A DNA stretch of 64,000 nt from Pseudarthrobacter defluvii (GTDB taxonomy: Bacteria > Actinomycetota > Actinomycetes > Actinomycetales > Micrococcaceae): positions 1,178,001 to 1,242,000 of the forward strand of contig NZ_CP066362.1 of assembly GCF_030323865.1 (NCBI RefSeq), given 5' to 3'. The translations under genes and the position numbers were made by a program. Shown here in pieces: positions 1-8,937 of this stretch (its first letter is position 1; the number at the start of each line of letters is the position of its first letter). The notes below the pieces were generated by a model. The model searched no databases. It saw nothing but the letters and a program-made list of their open reading frames with translations, and had not been told where the DNA came from.

Positions 1-1513
1 CGGCCTGGTGACCGCGTGTGAGCTGATGAAGCTGGGCCTGCGGCCCGTTGTATATGAAGCAGACCAAATCGGCGGCCGGCTCCGGACAGCTGCGTTCCCC
101 GCAGCCCCCGGCGTGGTGGCGGACCTGGGTGGCATGCGGTTCCCGGTTTCGGGCAAGGCCTTCTACCACTATGTTGAACTGCTGGGCCTTGAGACCCAGG
201 ACTTCCCCAACCCCCTTGCCGAGGCCACTTCCAGTACCGTGATCGAGCTGGCCGGCAAGAAGTACTACGCGGAAAAGTCAGGCGACCTGCCGCCGTTCTT
301 CCGCGAGGTGGCCGACGCCTGGAAGGCTGCGGTCAACGACGGCGCCAAGTTCGTGGAGATGCAGGAGGCCATCAAGGCGCGGGACATGGAGCGGATCAAG
401 GAACTGTGGAACGAACTGCTCCCGCTGATGGACGAGCAGACCTTCTACGGCTTCATCGCTGCCAGCGAGTCCTTTAAAAAGGCAGGATTCGCCCATCGGG
501 AAGCCTTCGGCCAGGTGGGCTTCGGCACCGGCGGCTGGGACACGGACTTTCCCAACTCCATCCTGGAAATCCTTCGCGTGGTCTACACCGACGCGGACGA
601 CCAGCACCGGCTGATCCGCGGGGGAGCGCAGCGGCTGCCCGAGGCACTATGGCAGCACGCGCCGTCGGACCTGGTGCACTGGCCAGCGGGCACCTCCCTG
701 GCCTCGCTGCACTCCGGCTCGCCCCGCGGCGCCGTCGGGAAAATCAGCCGGGACGCGGACGGCAACCTACGGGTCCGGGAACGCTGGGGCCGCGAGGCCA
801 GCTACCCGGCGGTGGTGACCACCTGCCAGTCATGGCTGCTGTCCACCCGGATCCACACCGAGGAGGCACTGTTCCCGGCCGAGCTGTGGACCGCCATGGA
901 GAAATCGCACTACATGCAGTCCTCGAAGACGTTTGTGATGGTGGACCGGCCGTTCTGGAAGGACACCGACCCCGAAACCGGCAACGAGGTCCTTTCCATG
1001 ACCCTGACCGACCGGCTGAACCGCGCCACGTACCTGCTGGACAACGGTCCGGACCAGCCGGCCGTGATCCTGCTGTCCTACACGTGGAACGACGACGCCC
1101 TGAAGTGGCTGGCCCTGGACGTGGACGAACGCGTGGAGCTGATGCTGCACTCGCTCGAGCAGATCTATCCGGGGGTGGACATCGCCGGCCACATCGTCGG
1201 CCAGCCCATCACCGTCTCCTGGGAGGCGGACCCCAACTTCATGGGCGCCTTCAAGGCCAACCTGCCCGGGCACTACCGCTACCAGCAGCGGCTGTTCACG
1301 CACTTCAAGCAGGACAAGCTGCCCGAATCCCAGCGCGGCATCTTCCTGGCCGGCGATGACGTCTCCTTCACCGCCGGTTGGGCCGAGGGCGCCGTCACCA
1401 CCGGGCTGAACGCAGTCTGGGGCGTCGTGAAGCACCTGGGCGGGTCATCCGCACCCGGCAACCCCGGGCCGGGCGATCTGCTGGACGAGTTCGGGCCGGT
1501 CAGCCTGGACTAG
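1..1513 (+). CDS. Flavin monoamine oxidase family protein, tryptophan 2-monooxygenase-like (5' end outside window)
   Basis: FAD-dependent amine oxidase. The reading frame is open from base 2, so the N-terminus with the first dinucleotide-binding glycines lies outside the window. Visible are the end of the FAD-binding fold (VVYEADQIGGRLRT), a GGMRFP motif followed by FPNP, which is typical of tryptophan 2-monooxygenases and related L-amino acid oxidases, and a C-terminal FAD motif (GIFLAGDDVSFTAGWAEGA). Enzymes of this group oxidatively decarboxylate or deaminate amino acids, and IaaM makes indole-3-acetamide. The substrate here is inferred only from motif similarity; no amidase partner is in view. 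The stop overlaps the stop of the convergent gca gene within a single CTAG. Confidence 0.75.
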   Translation, partial: GLVTACELMKLGLRPVVYEADQIGGRLRTAAFPAAPGVVADLGGMRFPVSGKAFYHYVELLGLETQDFPNPLAEATSSTVIELAGKKYYAEKSGDLPPFFREVADAWKAAVNDGAKFVEMQEAIKARDMERIKELWNELLPLMDEQTFYGFIAASESFKKAGFAHREAFGQVGFGTGGWDTDFPNSILEILRVVYTDADDQHRLIRGGAQRLPEALWQHAPSDLVHWPAGTSLASLHSGSPRGAVGKISRDADGNLRVRERWGREASYPAVVTTCQSWLLSTRIHTEEALFPAELWTAMEKSHYMQSSKTFVMVDRPFWKDTDPETGNEVLSMTLTDRLNRATYLLDNGPDQPAVILLSYTWNDDALKWLALDVDERVELMLHSLEQIYPGVDIAGHIVGQPITVSWEADPNFMGAFKANLPGHYRYQQRLFTHFKQDKLPESQRGIFLAGDDVSFTAGWAEGAVTTGLNAVWGVVKHLGGSSAPGNPGPGDLLDEFGPVSLD

Positions 1514-2037
1514 CCTTCGGAAGCATGGAGCTCGCGGTGTTTCGCCGCGAGCTCCACGTAGCGCGTCGCATTGGCGCGGACCCCGTCGAACTCCTCATCC
1601 GTGAGTTCGCGGCGCACCTTGGCGGGCACTCCCGCCACCAGGGAGCGCGGCGGAACAACCGTTCCTTCCAGCACGACGGCGCCGGCGGCCACCAGCGAGC
1701 CGGCGCCGATCACTGCACCGTTGAGGACGGTGGCGCCCATGCCGATCAGGCAGTCGTCCTCCACTGTGCAGCCGTGCACGACGGCGGCGTGCCCCACGCT
1801 GACGCGTTGGCCCACGGTGCAGGGGAAGCCGGGGTCGGCGTGCAGCACCACGTTGTCCTGCAGGTTGCTTCCGGCGCCCACGGTGATGGCCGCGGTGTCG
1901 GCGCGGACGGAGACGCCGTAGAAGGCGCTGGAGTCCGGGCCCAGGGTGGCATTGCCGATGATCGAGGCCGACGGGGCCACGAACGCTGATTCATGGACAG
2001 CCGGGGAATTGCCGGCGAAAGGGTAGAGAGGAGCCAT
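1510..2037 (-). CDS. Gamma carbonic anhydrase family protein
   Basis: Left-handed beta-helix hexapeptide-repeat protein of 175 residues, the usual size for the gamma-CA/PaaY/YrdA group. It has the three-histidine zinc pattern: a His in VVLHADPG, then VGHAAVVHGC. Such proteins form trimers with metal sites at subunit interfaces; some are carbonic anhydrases and others act on thioesters, so the activity is not certain. The ATG at 2037 has no Shine-Dalgarno sequence but sits 6 nt after a TAGGGT -10 box, so it is probably a leaderless transcript. It converges with the flavin oxidase, and the two stop codons share CTAG. Confidence 0.85.
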   Translation of the reverse strand: MAPLYPFAGNSPAVHESAFVAPSASIIGNATLGPDSSAFYGVSVRADTAAITVGAGSNLQDNVVLHADPGFPCTVGQRVSVGHAAVVHGCTVEDDCLIGMGATVLNGAVIGAGSLVAAGAVVLEGTVVPPRSLVAGVPAKVRRELTDEEFDGVRANATRYVELAAKHRELHASEG

Positions 2038-2043
2038 GGCTTC

Positions 2044-2049
2044 ACCCTA
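2044..2049 (-). promoter_or_regulatory. Leaderless -10 box for gamma carbonic anhydrase
   Basis: TAGGGT on the minus strand, followed by 6 nt and the ATG. This places the predicted transcription start on the start codon. No clear -35 was seen. Confidence 0.5.
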
Positions 2050-2109
2050 AGCCACCCCTCGCGGCGGCGGCATCCATGCCGCATGCGACTGCCGCCGCCG
2101 GGGGAAGGC

Positions 2110-2970
2110 CTAGTTGAAGACCACCGTGCGGTTGCCGTCCAGCAGCACCCGGTGCTCGGCGTGCCACTGCACGGCCTGCACCAGGGTGCGGCCCTCCACG
2201 TCCCGGCCCATCTGGACAAACTGTTCGGGCGTGCGGGCGTGGTCCACGCGGATGACTTCCTGCTCGATGATCGGCCCCTCGTCCAGGGCCGCGGTCACAT
2301 AATGCGCAGTGGCCCCGATCAGCTTCACGCCGCGGGCGTGCGCCTGGTGGTACGGCTTGGCGCCCTTGAAGGACGGCAGGAACGAATGGTGGATGTTGAT
2401 GGCCTTGCCGGTCAGGTCGGTGCAGAGTTCGTCGGAGAGGATCTGCATGTAGCGGGCCAGGACGGTCAGCTGGATGTCGTGCTCGGCGATGAGGGCGCGG
2501 AGCTTGTCCTCCGCCTGGACCTTGGTGTCCTTGGTCACGGGGATGTAGTGGAACGGGATGCCGTAGAACTCGGCGAGGCCTGCCAGGTCCTGGTGGTTGG
2601 AAACGATGGCGGGAATGTCGATGGGAAGGGTCCCGGAGCGCTGCTGGAAGAGCAGGTCGTTGAGGCAGTGGGCCGAGGTGCTGGCCATCACCAGGGTGCG
2701 CACTTTGTCACCGACGGTGTCGAGGTTCCACTGCATGGAGAATGCTTCCGCCACCGGTTCCAGCGCGGCGCGCAACTCGGACTTCGGGGCTGCCGTGGTC
2801 ACTTCCACGCGCATGAAGAAGTTGCCGGTGGAAGGGCTGCCGTACTGCTGCGAGTCCATGATGTTGCACCCCGCCACCAGGAGTGCTCCGGCCACCGCGT
2901 GGACGATGCCGGGACGGTCCGGGCAGGACAGGGTTACTACGTACGCTTGGTTCAGCAGCTGTTCATTCAC
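2110..2970 (-). CDS. purU: Formyltetrahydrofolate deformylase
   Basis: Hydrolyses 10-formyl-THF to THF and formate, balancing the one-carbon pool and supplying formate. An N-terminal ACT domain (YVVTLSCPDRPGIVHAVAG) is followed by the formyltransferase fold with the INIHHSFLPSFKGAKPYHQA active-site stretch and the ALDEGPIIEQ motif. With the GTG at 2970 the protein has 286 residues, normal for PurU. The frame stays open upstream, but that extension runs into the riboswitch region and does not resemble PurU. The GTG lies 7 nt after a TAGGCT -10 box, so the mRNA is probably leaderless. It is divergent from glyA-folD, which make the same cofactor family. Confidence 0.95.
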   Translation of the reverse strand: MNEQLLNQAYVVTLSCPDRPGIVHAVAGALLVAGCNIMDSQQYGSPSTGNFFMRVEVTTAAPKSELRAALEPVAEAFSMQWNLDTVGDKVRTLVMASTSAHCLNDLLFQQRSGTLPIDIPAIVSNHQDLAGLAEFYGIPFHYIPVTKDTKVQAEDKLRALIAEHDIQLTVLARYMQILSDELCTDLTGKAINIHHSFLPSFKGAKPYHQAHARGVKLIGATAHYVTAALDEGPIIEQEVIRVDHARTPEQFVQMGRDVEGRTLVQAVQWHAEHRVLLDGNRTVVFN

Positions 2971-2977
2971 GCGTAAT

Positions 2978-2983
2978 AGCCTA
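2978..2983 (-). promoter_or_regulatory. Leaderless -10 box for purU
   Basis: TAGGCT on the minus strand, followed by 7 nt (ATTACGC) and the GTG start. It lies only 31 bp from the identical plus-strand TAGGCT that probably drives glyA. Confidence 0.5.
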
Positions 2984-3008
2984 CCCGCGCCGCAGGTGCC
3001 GGTTTTGG

Positions 3009-3014
3009 TAGGCT
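3009..3014 (+). promoter_or_regulatory. Predicted -10 box of the glyA-folD transcript
   Basis: TAGGCT, placed so that transcription would start around 3020, at the first conserved bases of the ZTP riboswitch. No convincing -35 was found. Confidence 0.4.
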
Positions 3015-3016
3015 GG

Positions 3017-3096
3017 GAGGGTCGCAACTGGCGTTGGGTGGCTAACCACCAGGGAGCGGCAATCACGAAGACCACGGATCGTACGCCTGGGCCGAG
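3017..3096 (+). promoter_or_regulatory. ZTP (pfl motif) riboswitch upstream of glyA-folD
   Basis: The conserved pfl elements occur in order: GGGTCG (3019-3024), ACTGGCG (3027-3033), a GGTGG/CCACC hairpin (3037-3050), GGGAGCG (3052-3058), and after a variable linker GCCTGGGC (3085-3092), which forms the pseudoknot half. The ZTP/ZMP riboswitch senses the purine intermediate that accumulates when 10-formyl-THF is short, and it is known upstream of glyA, folD and purH genes. About 150 nt separate it from the glyA GTG. An AGCAC/GTGCT hairpin near 3143-3158 could belong to the expression platform, but that part is not resolved. Confidence 0.9.
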
Positions 3097-3246
3097 GGTC
3101 ATGTTTTGCCGGAAATTGGGGCTGCACCCGCGTCAGCGCTGCAGCACCCTGCCGTGCTTTCACGCCCTGTCATCAACACGGTGCGGAAGCGCGCCAGCCG
3201 GTAGCCTGACCTAAGCAGTGCCCGTATCCCTAGCCAGGAGTTCTTC

Positions 3247-4545
3247 GTGACTACTACAGCCACCTCAACCACAGCCGTCAGCAACCAGCCGCTGGCTGAG
3301 CTCGACCCCGAAATCGCCAAAGTCCTCGAGCAGGAGCTGGGCCGCCAGCGCGGCACCCTGGAAATGATCGCCTCCGAGAACTTCGCGCCGCGCGCCGTGA
3401 TGGAGGCCCAGGGCTCCGTCCTCACCAACAAGTACGCCGAGGGCTACCCGGGCCGCCGCTACTACGGCGGCTGCGAATATGTTGACGTTGCAGAGCAGCT
3501 GGCCATCGACCGGGTCAAGGCACTGTTTGGCGCCGAGTTCGCCAACGTCCAGCCGCACTCCGGCGCACAGGCCAACGCCGCCGCGCTCTCCGCCATGATC
3601 ACCCCCGGCGACAAGATCCTGGGCCTGTCCCTGGCCCACGGCGGACACCTGACCCACGGCATGAAGCTGAACTTCTCCGGCAAGCTATACAACGTTGCTG
3701 CCTACCAGGTGGAGGAAGACAACTTCCGCATCGACATGGACAAGCTCCGCGAGCAGGCCATCGCCGAAAAGCCGCAGGTGATCATTGCCGGCTGGTCCGC
3801 CTACCCGCGCCACCTGGACTTCGCTGCCTTCCGCTCCATCGCCGATGAAGTGGGCGCGCTGCTCTGGACCGACATGGCACACTTTGCCGGTCTCGTGGCT
3901 GCCGGCCTGCACCCCAGCCCGGTGCCGCACTCCGACGTCGTCACCTCCACCGTGCACAAGACCCTGGCTGGTCCCCGCTCCGGTGTGATCCTGGCCAAGG
4001 AACCGTGGGCCAAGAAGCTGAACTCCAGCGTCTTCCCGGGCCAGCAGGGCGGTCCGCTGATGCACGTCATCGCCGCCAAGGCTGTTGCCTTCAAGATCGC
4101 CGGCAGCCAGGAATTCAAGGAGCGCCAGGAACGTGTCCTGGAAGGCGCCAGGATCATCGCGGACCGCCTGAACCAGGCCGACGTCGCCGAAGCCGGCGTC
4201 TCCGTCCTCACCGGCGGCACCGATGTCCACCTGGTGCTCGTTGACCTGCGCAACTCGCAGCTGGACGGCCAGCAGGCCGAGGACCTCCTGCACTCCGTGG
4301 GCATCACCGTCAACCGCAACGCCGTGCCGTTCGACCCCCGCCCGCCGATGGTCACCTCCGGCCTCCGCATCGGTACCCCGGCCCTGGCCACCCGCGGCTT
4401 CGGTGCCACCGAGTTCACCGAGGTTGCCGAGATCATCGCCACCGCGCTCAAGGCAGGCACCAGCGCCGACGTCGAGGCACTGCAGGCACGCGTGGACAAG
4501 CTGGCAGCCGACTTCCCGCTCTACCCGCAGCACGAGCAGTGGTAA
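3247..4545 (+). CDS. glyA: Serine hydroxymethyltransferase
   Basis: PLP enzyme that converts serine and THF into glycine and 5,10-methylene-THF; the main source of one-carbon units. 432 residues. The PLP lysine is K238 in [14 protein letters not shown]. The N-terminal IASENF and the [14 protein letters not shown] motifs are intact. The GTG start follows AGGAG (3236-3240) with 6 nt spacing. It is the first gene after the ZTP riboswitch and is followed after 3 nt by folD, so the two are surely one operon. Confidence 0.97.
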   Translation: MTTTATSTTAVSNQPLAELDPEIAKVLEQELGRQRGTLEMIASENFAPRAVMEAQGSVLTNKYAEGYPGRRYYGGCEYVDVAEQLAIDRVKALFGAEFANVQPHSGAQANAAALSAMITPGDKILGLSLAHGGHLTHGMKLNFSGKLYNVAAYQVEEDNFRIDMDKLREQAIAEKPQVIIAGWSAYPRHLDFAAFRSIADEVGALLWTDMAHFAGLVAAGLHPSPVPHSDVVTSTVHKTLAGPRSGVILAKEPWAKKLNSSVFPGQQGGPLMHVIAAKAVAFKIAGSQEFKERQERVLEGARIIADRLNQADVAEAGVSVLTGGTDVHLVLVDLRNSQLDGQQAEDLLHSVGITVNRNAVPFDPRPPMVTSGLRIGTPALATRGFGATEFTEVAEIIATALKAGTSADVEALQARVDKLAADFPLYPQHEQW

Positions 4546-4548
4546 CCC

Positions 4549-5451
4549 ATGACTGAAACAACAACCGCACAGATCCTTGACGGCAAGGCCACCGCCGCCG
4601 CCATCAAGGCCGAGCTGACCGAACGCGTGGCCGCACTCAAGGCCAAGGGCGTCACCCCCGGCATCGCCACTGTGCTGGTGGGCGCCGACCCCGCCTCGCA
4701 GTTGTACGTCTCCATGAAGCACAAGCAGTCAGTGCAGATCGGGATGAACTCCATCCAGCGCGAGCTTCCGGCCGACGCCACCCAGGAACAGGTGGAGGCC
4801 CTCATTGACGAACTCAATGCGGACCCCGCCTGCCACGGGTACATCGTGCAGCTGCCGCTGCCCAAGCACCTGGACACAGACGCCATCCTGGAGCGGATCG
4901 ACCCCGCCAAGGACGCCGACGGGCTGCACCCCACCAACCTTGGCCGGCTGGTGCTGAACGTCAACAACAAGATCACCACGCCGCTGCCGTGCACCCCCCG
5001 CGGTGTCATCGAGCTGCTGGAGCGCAACGGGTACAGCCTGGCCGGCAAGCACGTGGTGGTGGTGGGCCGCGGCGTTACGATCGGCCGCTCGATCGGACTG
5101 CTGCTCACGCGGCGGGACGTCAACGCCACCGTGACCCTGACCCACACCGGCACCACCAACCTCTCCGAACTGCTGAAGCAGGCGGACGTGATCGTGGGTG
5201 CGGCGGGCGTGAAGCACATCGTCAAGGCCGCGGACGTGAAGCCCGGCGCTGCCCTCTTGGACGTGGGGGTCACCCGCGAGACCGATCCGGAGACAGGCAA
5301 GAGCCGCGTCTACGGCGACATCGATCCGGCAGCCGCCGAGGTGGCCGGCTGGATTTCCCCGAACCCCGGTGGCGTGGGCCCCATGACCGTGGCCCTGCTG
5401 ATGACCAACGTGGTGGAGGCCGCGGAACGCGCGGCAGGCATCGGCCAATAG
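4549..5451 (+). CDS. folD: Bifunctional methylenetetrahydrofolate dehydrogenase / methenyltetrahydrofolate cyclohydrolase
   Basis: Oxidises 5,10-methylene-THF with NADP and hydrolyses the product to 10-formyl-THF for purine and fMet synthesis. 300 residues. It has the YVSMKHKQS motif carrying the catalytic lysine, [18 protein letters not shown], the [11 protein letters not shown] nucleotide-binding loop and the C-terminal [10 protein letters not shown] motif. The start lies 3 nt after the glyA stop, and both genes are expected to respond to the same ZTP riboswitch. A strong hairpin follows. Confidence 0.97.
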   Translation: MTETTTAQILDGKATAAAIKAELTERVAALKAKGVTPGIATVLVGADPASQLYVSMKHKQSVQIGMNSIQRELPADATQEQVEALIDELNADPACHGYIVQLPLPKHLDTDAILERIDPAKDADGLHPTNLGRLVLNVNNKITTPLPCTPRGVIELLERNGYSLAGKHVVVVGRGVTIGRSIGLLLTRRDVNATVTLTHTGTTNLSELLKQADVIVGAAGVKHIVKAADVKPGAALLDVGVTRETDPETGKSRVYGDIDPAAAEVAGWISPNPGGVGPMTVALLMTNVVEAAERAAGIGQ

Positions 5452-5483
5452 GCACCGTGCAGTAGTCCCGCCAGGAAGAAGTA

Positions 5484-5540
5484 CGACGGCGGCACCGCAC
5501 CTTTCCCACGAAAGGCGCCGTGCCGCCGTCGGACGTTTAA
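5484..5540 (+). terminator. Hairpin terminator after folD
   Basis: Twelve-base-pair perfect stem CGACGGCGGCAC (5484-5495) / GTGCCGCCGTCG (5520-5531), with a second stem CCTTTC/GAAAGG nested inside and a short T-containing tail. Confidence 0.75.
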
Positions 5541-5583
5541 TAACGAAACTGCAAGCGTCCTTCCACATGCGCCCCGCCTCCAC

Positions 5584-5589
5584 TAGTCT
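5584..5589 (+). promoter_or_regulatory. Leaderless -10 box for ABC exporter operon
   Basis: TAGTCT, then GCACAG, then the GTG at 5596. The predicted transcription start coincides with the start codon. Confidence 0.5.
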
Positions 5590-5595
5590 GCACAG

Positions 5596-6570
5596 GTGCA
5601 CAACCACGCCCTGACGCCTACAGGCACCCTGACCACGGGCCCGCCTTCCGGCACCGTCATCTCCGCTGAAAACCTGACCAAGACCTATGGTGATGTCGCC
5701 GCCGTCGACGGCATCTCGTTCGCCGTGCCCGCGGGGGAGTCCTTCGGGCTGCTGGGACCCAACGGCGCGGGCAAGTCCACCACCATGAAGATGATCGGCG
5801 GCGTCACCCGGCGCTCAGCGGGGAAGCTCAGCATCATGGGACTGGACCCGGACACACACGGCCCGGAGGTGCGCGCGCACCTGGGCGTGGTGCCGCAGCA
5901 GGACAACCTGGACGAGGAACTGCGCGTCCGCGACAACCTCCTGGTCTACGGCCGCTACTTCGGCCTGCCGATGAGCTACCTCAAGCCCAAGGCCGACGAA
6001 CTGCTGGAGTTCGCCCAGCTGACCGACAAGGCAAAAGCCAGGGTGGACGCGCTCTCCGGCGGCATGAAGCGCCGCCTCACCATTGCCAGGTCCCTCATCA
6101 ACGAACCCCGGATCCTGCTGCTGGACGAGCCCACCACCGGGCTGGACCCGCAAGCCCGCCACATCCTCTGGGACCGCCTGTTCCGGCTCAAGGAGCAGGG
6201 GGTCACCTTGATCCTCACCACGCACTACATGGACGAGGCCGAGCAGCTCTGCGACCGGCTGATCGTGGTGGACAAGGGGCGCATCATGGCCGAGGGGTCG
6301 CCCGCGCAGCTGATCCGGGAACACTCCACCCGGGAAGTCGTGGAGCTGCGGTTCGGTTCGGAACGCAACGCCACCATCGGGGCGCAGCTGGAGGGCATCG
6401 GGGAACGCCTGGAGGTGCTGCCGGACCGGGTGCTGATGTACGCGCACGACGGCGAGTCGGCCCTTGAGCAGGTATCGGCCCGCGGCCTGAGGCCGCTGAC
6501 GTCGCTTGTGCGCAGGTCCTCGCTGGAGGACGTGTTCCTTCGGCTCACCGGGCGGAGCCTCGTTGACTGA
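5596..6570 (+). CDS. ABC-2 type exporter, ATP-binding protein
   Basis: Single nucleotide-binding domain of the DrrA/NodI/CcmA group, 324 residues. Walker A is GPNGAGKSTTMKM, the signature is LSGGMKRRL, Walker B is ILLLDEPTTGLD, followed by the H-loop TTHYMDEAE. The C-terminal extension after about residue 230 (REVVELRFGSE onward) is typical of drug and lipid exporters. It energises the two permeases encoded directly downstream; the substrate is unknown. The GTG start has no Shine-Dalgarno sequence but sits 6 nt after TAGTCT. Confidence 0.9.
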   Translation: MHNHALTPTGTLTTGPPSGTVISAENLTKTYGDVAAVDGISFAVPAGESFGLLGPNGAGKSTTMKMIGGVTRRSAGKLSIMGLDPDTHGPEVRAHLGVVPQQDNLDEELRVRDNLLVYGRYFGLPMSYLKPKADELLEFAQLTDKAKARVDALSGGMKRRLTIARSLINEPRILLLDEPTTGLDPQARHILWDRLFRLKEQGVTLILTTHYMDEAEQLCDRLIVVDKGRIMAEGSPAQLIREHSTREVVELRFGSERNATIGAQLEGIGERLEVLPDRVLMYAHDGESALEQVSARGLRPLTSLVRRSSLEDVFLRLTGRSLVD

Positions 6571-7417
6571 ATCACTGGAAGGGGTTGGCTTGAGTCCCCG
6601 GCTGCGGGCACATTCACCGGAGGTCTCTGCCGCCAAGGCCCGGCGCTGGGGTGCGTTCTACTACGCCGAGCAGGTGCTCCGCGTCATGAGGGGGTACACC
6701 TGGTCCATCGTGATGTACAGCGTGGGCCAGCCAGTGGCGTACCTGTTCGCCATGGGCGTGGGCCTGGCTACCCTGGTGGATACCGGCAACGCGGCCTTCG
6801 GCGGCGTCTCCTACCTGGCCTTCATCGCCCCTGCCCTGTTGGTGTCCGCGGCCGTGATGACGGCGGCCAATGAGTTCACGTTTCCCATCATGGACGGCTT
6901 CAAATGGCGGCGCATCTACTTTGGCCCCCACGCCTCGCCGCTGACACCGCAGCAGATTGCCGCCGGCCAGATCATCGCCGTGACGCTTCGCCTGCTGCTG
7001 CAGTCAGCCATCTACTTCGCCGCCGTGGCATTGTTCGGTGCCTCCCCGTCGGGCTGGGGCTGGGCGGGCATCCTGGTGGCCACCCTGACGGGGCTGGCCT
7101 TTGGGCTGCCGCTGATGGCCTACTCAGCCTCCATCACCGAGGACAAGGGCCAGTTCGCGCTGGTCATGAGGTTCATCGTGATGCCGCTGTTCCTGTTCTC
7201 CGGCACGTTCTTCCCGCTGGACAACCTGCCACTGGCCGTCCGCTGGATCGGATGGATCTCACCCATCTGGCACGGCACGGAACTGGGCAGGGTGTTCAGC
7301 TTCGGATACCGGGAGCCGCTGCTCCTCACGGTTCTCCACGCCGCCGTGCTGGTGGGGCTGGCTGCCCTCGGATGGGTGCTCACGCGGCGCCGCTTCGCCC
7401 TGAGGCTGGGCCAATGA
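6563..7417 (+). CDS. ABC-2 type transporter permease (first)
   Basis: Membrane subunit of a NodJ/DrrB-like exporter with about six transmembrane segments from residue 45 on, including FMSGTFFPLD-like residues (LFLFSGTFFPLDNLP) near the fifth. No ATG is available early in the frame. TTG at 6563 has GGAG upstream and overlaps the ATPase stop by 8 nt; TTG at 6590 has an even better GGAAGGGG and is the alternative. It is translationally coupled to the second permease by ATGA. The two permeases probably pair as a heterodimer. Confidence 0.85.
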   Translation: MTESLEGVGLSPRLRAHSPEVSAAKARRWGAFYYAEQVLRVMRGYTWSIVMYSVGQPVAYLFAMGVGLATLVDTGNAAFGGVSYLAFIAPALLVSAAVMTAANEFTFPIMDGFKWRRIYFGPHASPLTPQQIAAGQIIAVTLRLLLQSAIYFAAVALFGASPSGWGWAGILVATLTGLAFGLPLMAYSASITEDKGQFALVMRFIVMPLFLFSGTFFPLDNLPLAVRWIGWISPIWHGTELGRVFSFGYREPLLLTVLHAAVLVGLAALGWVLTRRRFALRLGQ

Positions 7418-8280
7418 GCGCGGCCACCGGCACCGGCGGACACGGTGCGCGCCCCGGCGGCCCTCACGGAACGGCGACGGAACAGGCCCGCCGCCGGACG
7501 TTCGGACCGCTGTACTCCCGTAACGCCAGGGCCGTGATTTCCCGGGGGCTTATGGCCACGCGGAGCACCAACTGGCTGGTGATGGTGTCCGGGTTCTTCG
7601 AGCCCGTCCTGTTCCTCATCTCCATGGGCGTGGGTCTCGGAGCGATCGTTGGCGACGTCCAGGGGCCTGACGGCACGCACATCAGCTACGCCGCCTACAT
7701 CGCGCCTGCACTGCTGGCAGTCTCGGCCATGAACGGTGCGGTGTACGACTCCACGTGGAACGTCTTCTTCAAGATGAACTTCGCCAAGCTCTACCAGGGC
7801 ATGCTCTACACGTCACTGGGCCCTCTGGATGTCGCGCTGGGGGAGATATTCCTGGCCCTGCTGCGGGGGATGCTCTACGCCACTGGGTTCACAGCGGTCA
7901 TGGGCGTCATGGGGCTGATCACCACGCCGTGGGCGCTGCTGATGATCCCGGCCTCCGTGCTCATTGCCTTCGGGTTCGCCAGCCTGGGCATGGGCATCAC
8001 CAGCTTCCTCAAGACCTTCCAGCAGATGGACTGGATCAACTTCATCCTGCTGCCCATGTTCCTGTTCAGCGCCACCTTCTATCCCCTGGGCGTGTACCCG
8101 CACCCCATCCAGTGGTTCATCCAGGCCATGCCGCTGTGGCACGGGGTGGAGCTGCTGCGGCAGATCAGCGTGGGAAGCTTTACCGCCGCCACCCCCCTGC
8201 ACATTGGCTATTACCTGCTGATGACCGCCGTCGGGATGCTGCTGACCACCCTGCGCCTGCGGAGCCTGTTCCTGAAGTAG
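7414..8280 (+). CDS. ABC-2 type transporter permease (second)
   Basis: 288 residues with a cytoplasmic N-terminal tail of about 45 residues, then about six transmembrane segments. It has the same SATFYPLGVYP element before the fifth segment as its partner, so the two permeases are paralogues. The ATG start overlaps the stop of the first permease (ATGA). Nodulation-factor and daunorubicin exporters have this ATPase-permease layout, but here a second permease is added. The substrate is not predictable from the sequence. Confidence 0.88.
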   Translation: MSAATGTGGHGARPGGPHGTATEQARRRTFGPLYSRNARAVISRGLMATRSTNWLVMVSGFFEPVLFLISMGVGLGAIVGDVQGPDGTHISYAAYIAPALLAVSAMNGAVYDSTWNVFFKMNFAKLYQGMLYTSLGPLDVALGEIFLALLRGMLYATGFTAVMGVMGLITTPWALLMIPASVLIAFGFASLGMGITSFLKTFQQMDWINFILLPMFLFSATFYPLGVYPHPIQWFIQAMPLWHGVELLRQISVGSFTAATPLHIGYYLLMTAVGMLLTTLRLRSLFLK

Positions 8281-8351
8281 CCAGGGAAGCCTACGCGGCC
8301 AAGGGTGTTCGCCGGGGGTGGAAGGCGGCGGAACCACAGTCCTCCGTTTGA

Positions 8352-8357
8352 GACAAT
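8352..8357 (+). promoter_or_regulatory. Probable leaderless -10 box (GACAAT) for the 8364 gene
   Basis: GACAAT, followed by 6 nt and the ATG at 8364. It keeps the A2 and T6 of the -10 consensus and has the same spacing as the other leaderless genes here. Confidence 0.4.
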
Positions 8358-8363
8358 AGCTGC

Positions 8364-8927
8364 ATGCGAACTTTGGGCAGCTCCTCGTCATCCTCCAAAC
8401 CCGCCCGGGGCGGTTTTTCGATGTTCCGGATCAGCGGACCGGGGCTGATGGTCCTGGTGACGGCCTTCATCGTGGCGGTCATTTTCGCGGCAAACCAGAA
8501 CGACGTCGTGGGCTGGGTTGTAGCCATCATCGCCGCCTTCTGGCTGGCGCTGGCCGCGTTCGTGGTCTTCAGCATCCAGCGGGCCGCCAAGAAGGCCGGC
8601 GCAAAGCTGTCCGAGGCCCAGAGCGCCTTCCAGACGGCAGCCGGACGGGGTCCGGCGCACGTTTCCGCCGACCAGGGCGGGACGCAGGTGATCTACGAAC
8701 GCACCGAGGCTGACGAGGTGCGCGACCTCAAGCTGGACCATTCGTTCAAGATCGTCCAGGTACAAATCCGCGTGGTGGAGGAGGAGCGTGCCAAGGGCGA
8801 CGCCGCGAACCACGACACCATTAACCGCGCCCTCGAGACCATCCAGATCACAGCCGCCAACGCCCGGGACATGATCAAGTCCTCCGGGGGCAACGGGGAG
8901 CCGGTGACCGGAACCATCATCGACTAG
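8364..8927 (+). CDS. Conserved membrane protein of unknown function
   Basis: 187 residues. A serine-rich basic N-terminus of about 27 residues precedes two hydrophobic segments (about 28-45 and 50-70). A mostly alpha-helical, charged C-terminal half follows (KIVQVQIRVVEEERAKGD), which is probably cytoplasmic. No catalytic motif is seen and I do not recognise a named family. It has its own promoter and is followed after 10 nt by the exonuclease gene, whose -10 box overlaps this gene's stop codon. Confidence 0.75.
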   Translation: MRTLGSSSSSSKPARGGFSMFRISGPGLMVLVTAFIVAVIFAANQNDVVGWVVAIIAAFWLALAAFVVFSIQRAAKKAGAKLSEAQSAFQTAAGRGPAHVSADQGGTQVIYERTEADEVRDLKLDHSFKIVQVQIRVVEEERAKGDAANHDTINRALETIQITAANARDMIKSSGGNGEPVTGTIID

Positions 8928-8930
8928 AGT
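8925..8930 (+). promoter_or_regulatory. Leaderless -10 box for exonuclease III
   Basis: TAGAGT overlaps the TAG stop of the upstream gene and is followed by 7 nt and GTG 8938. Confidence 0.4.
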
Positions 8931-8937
8931 GGAGCGG

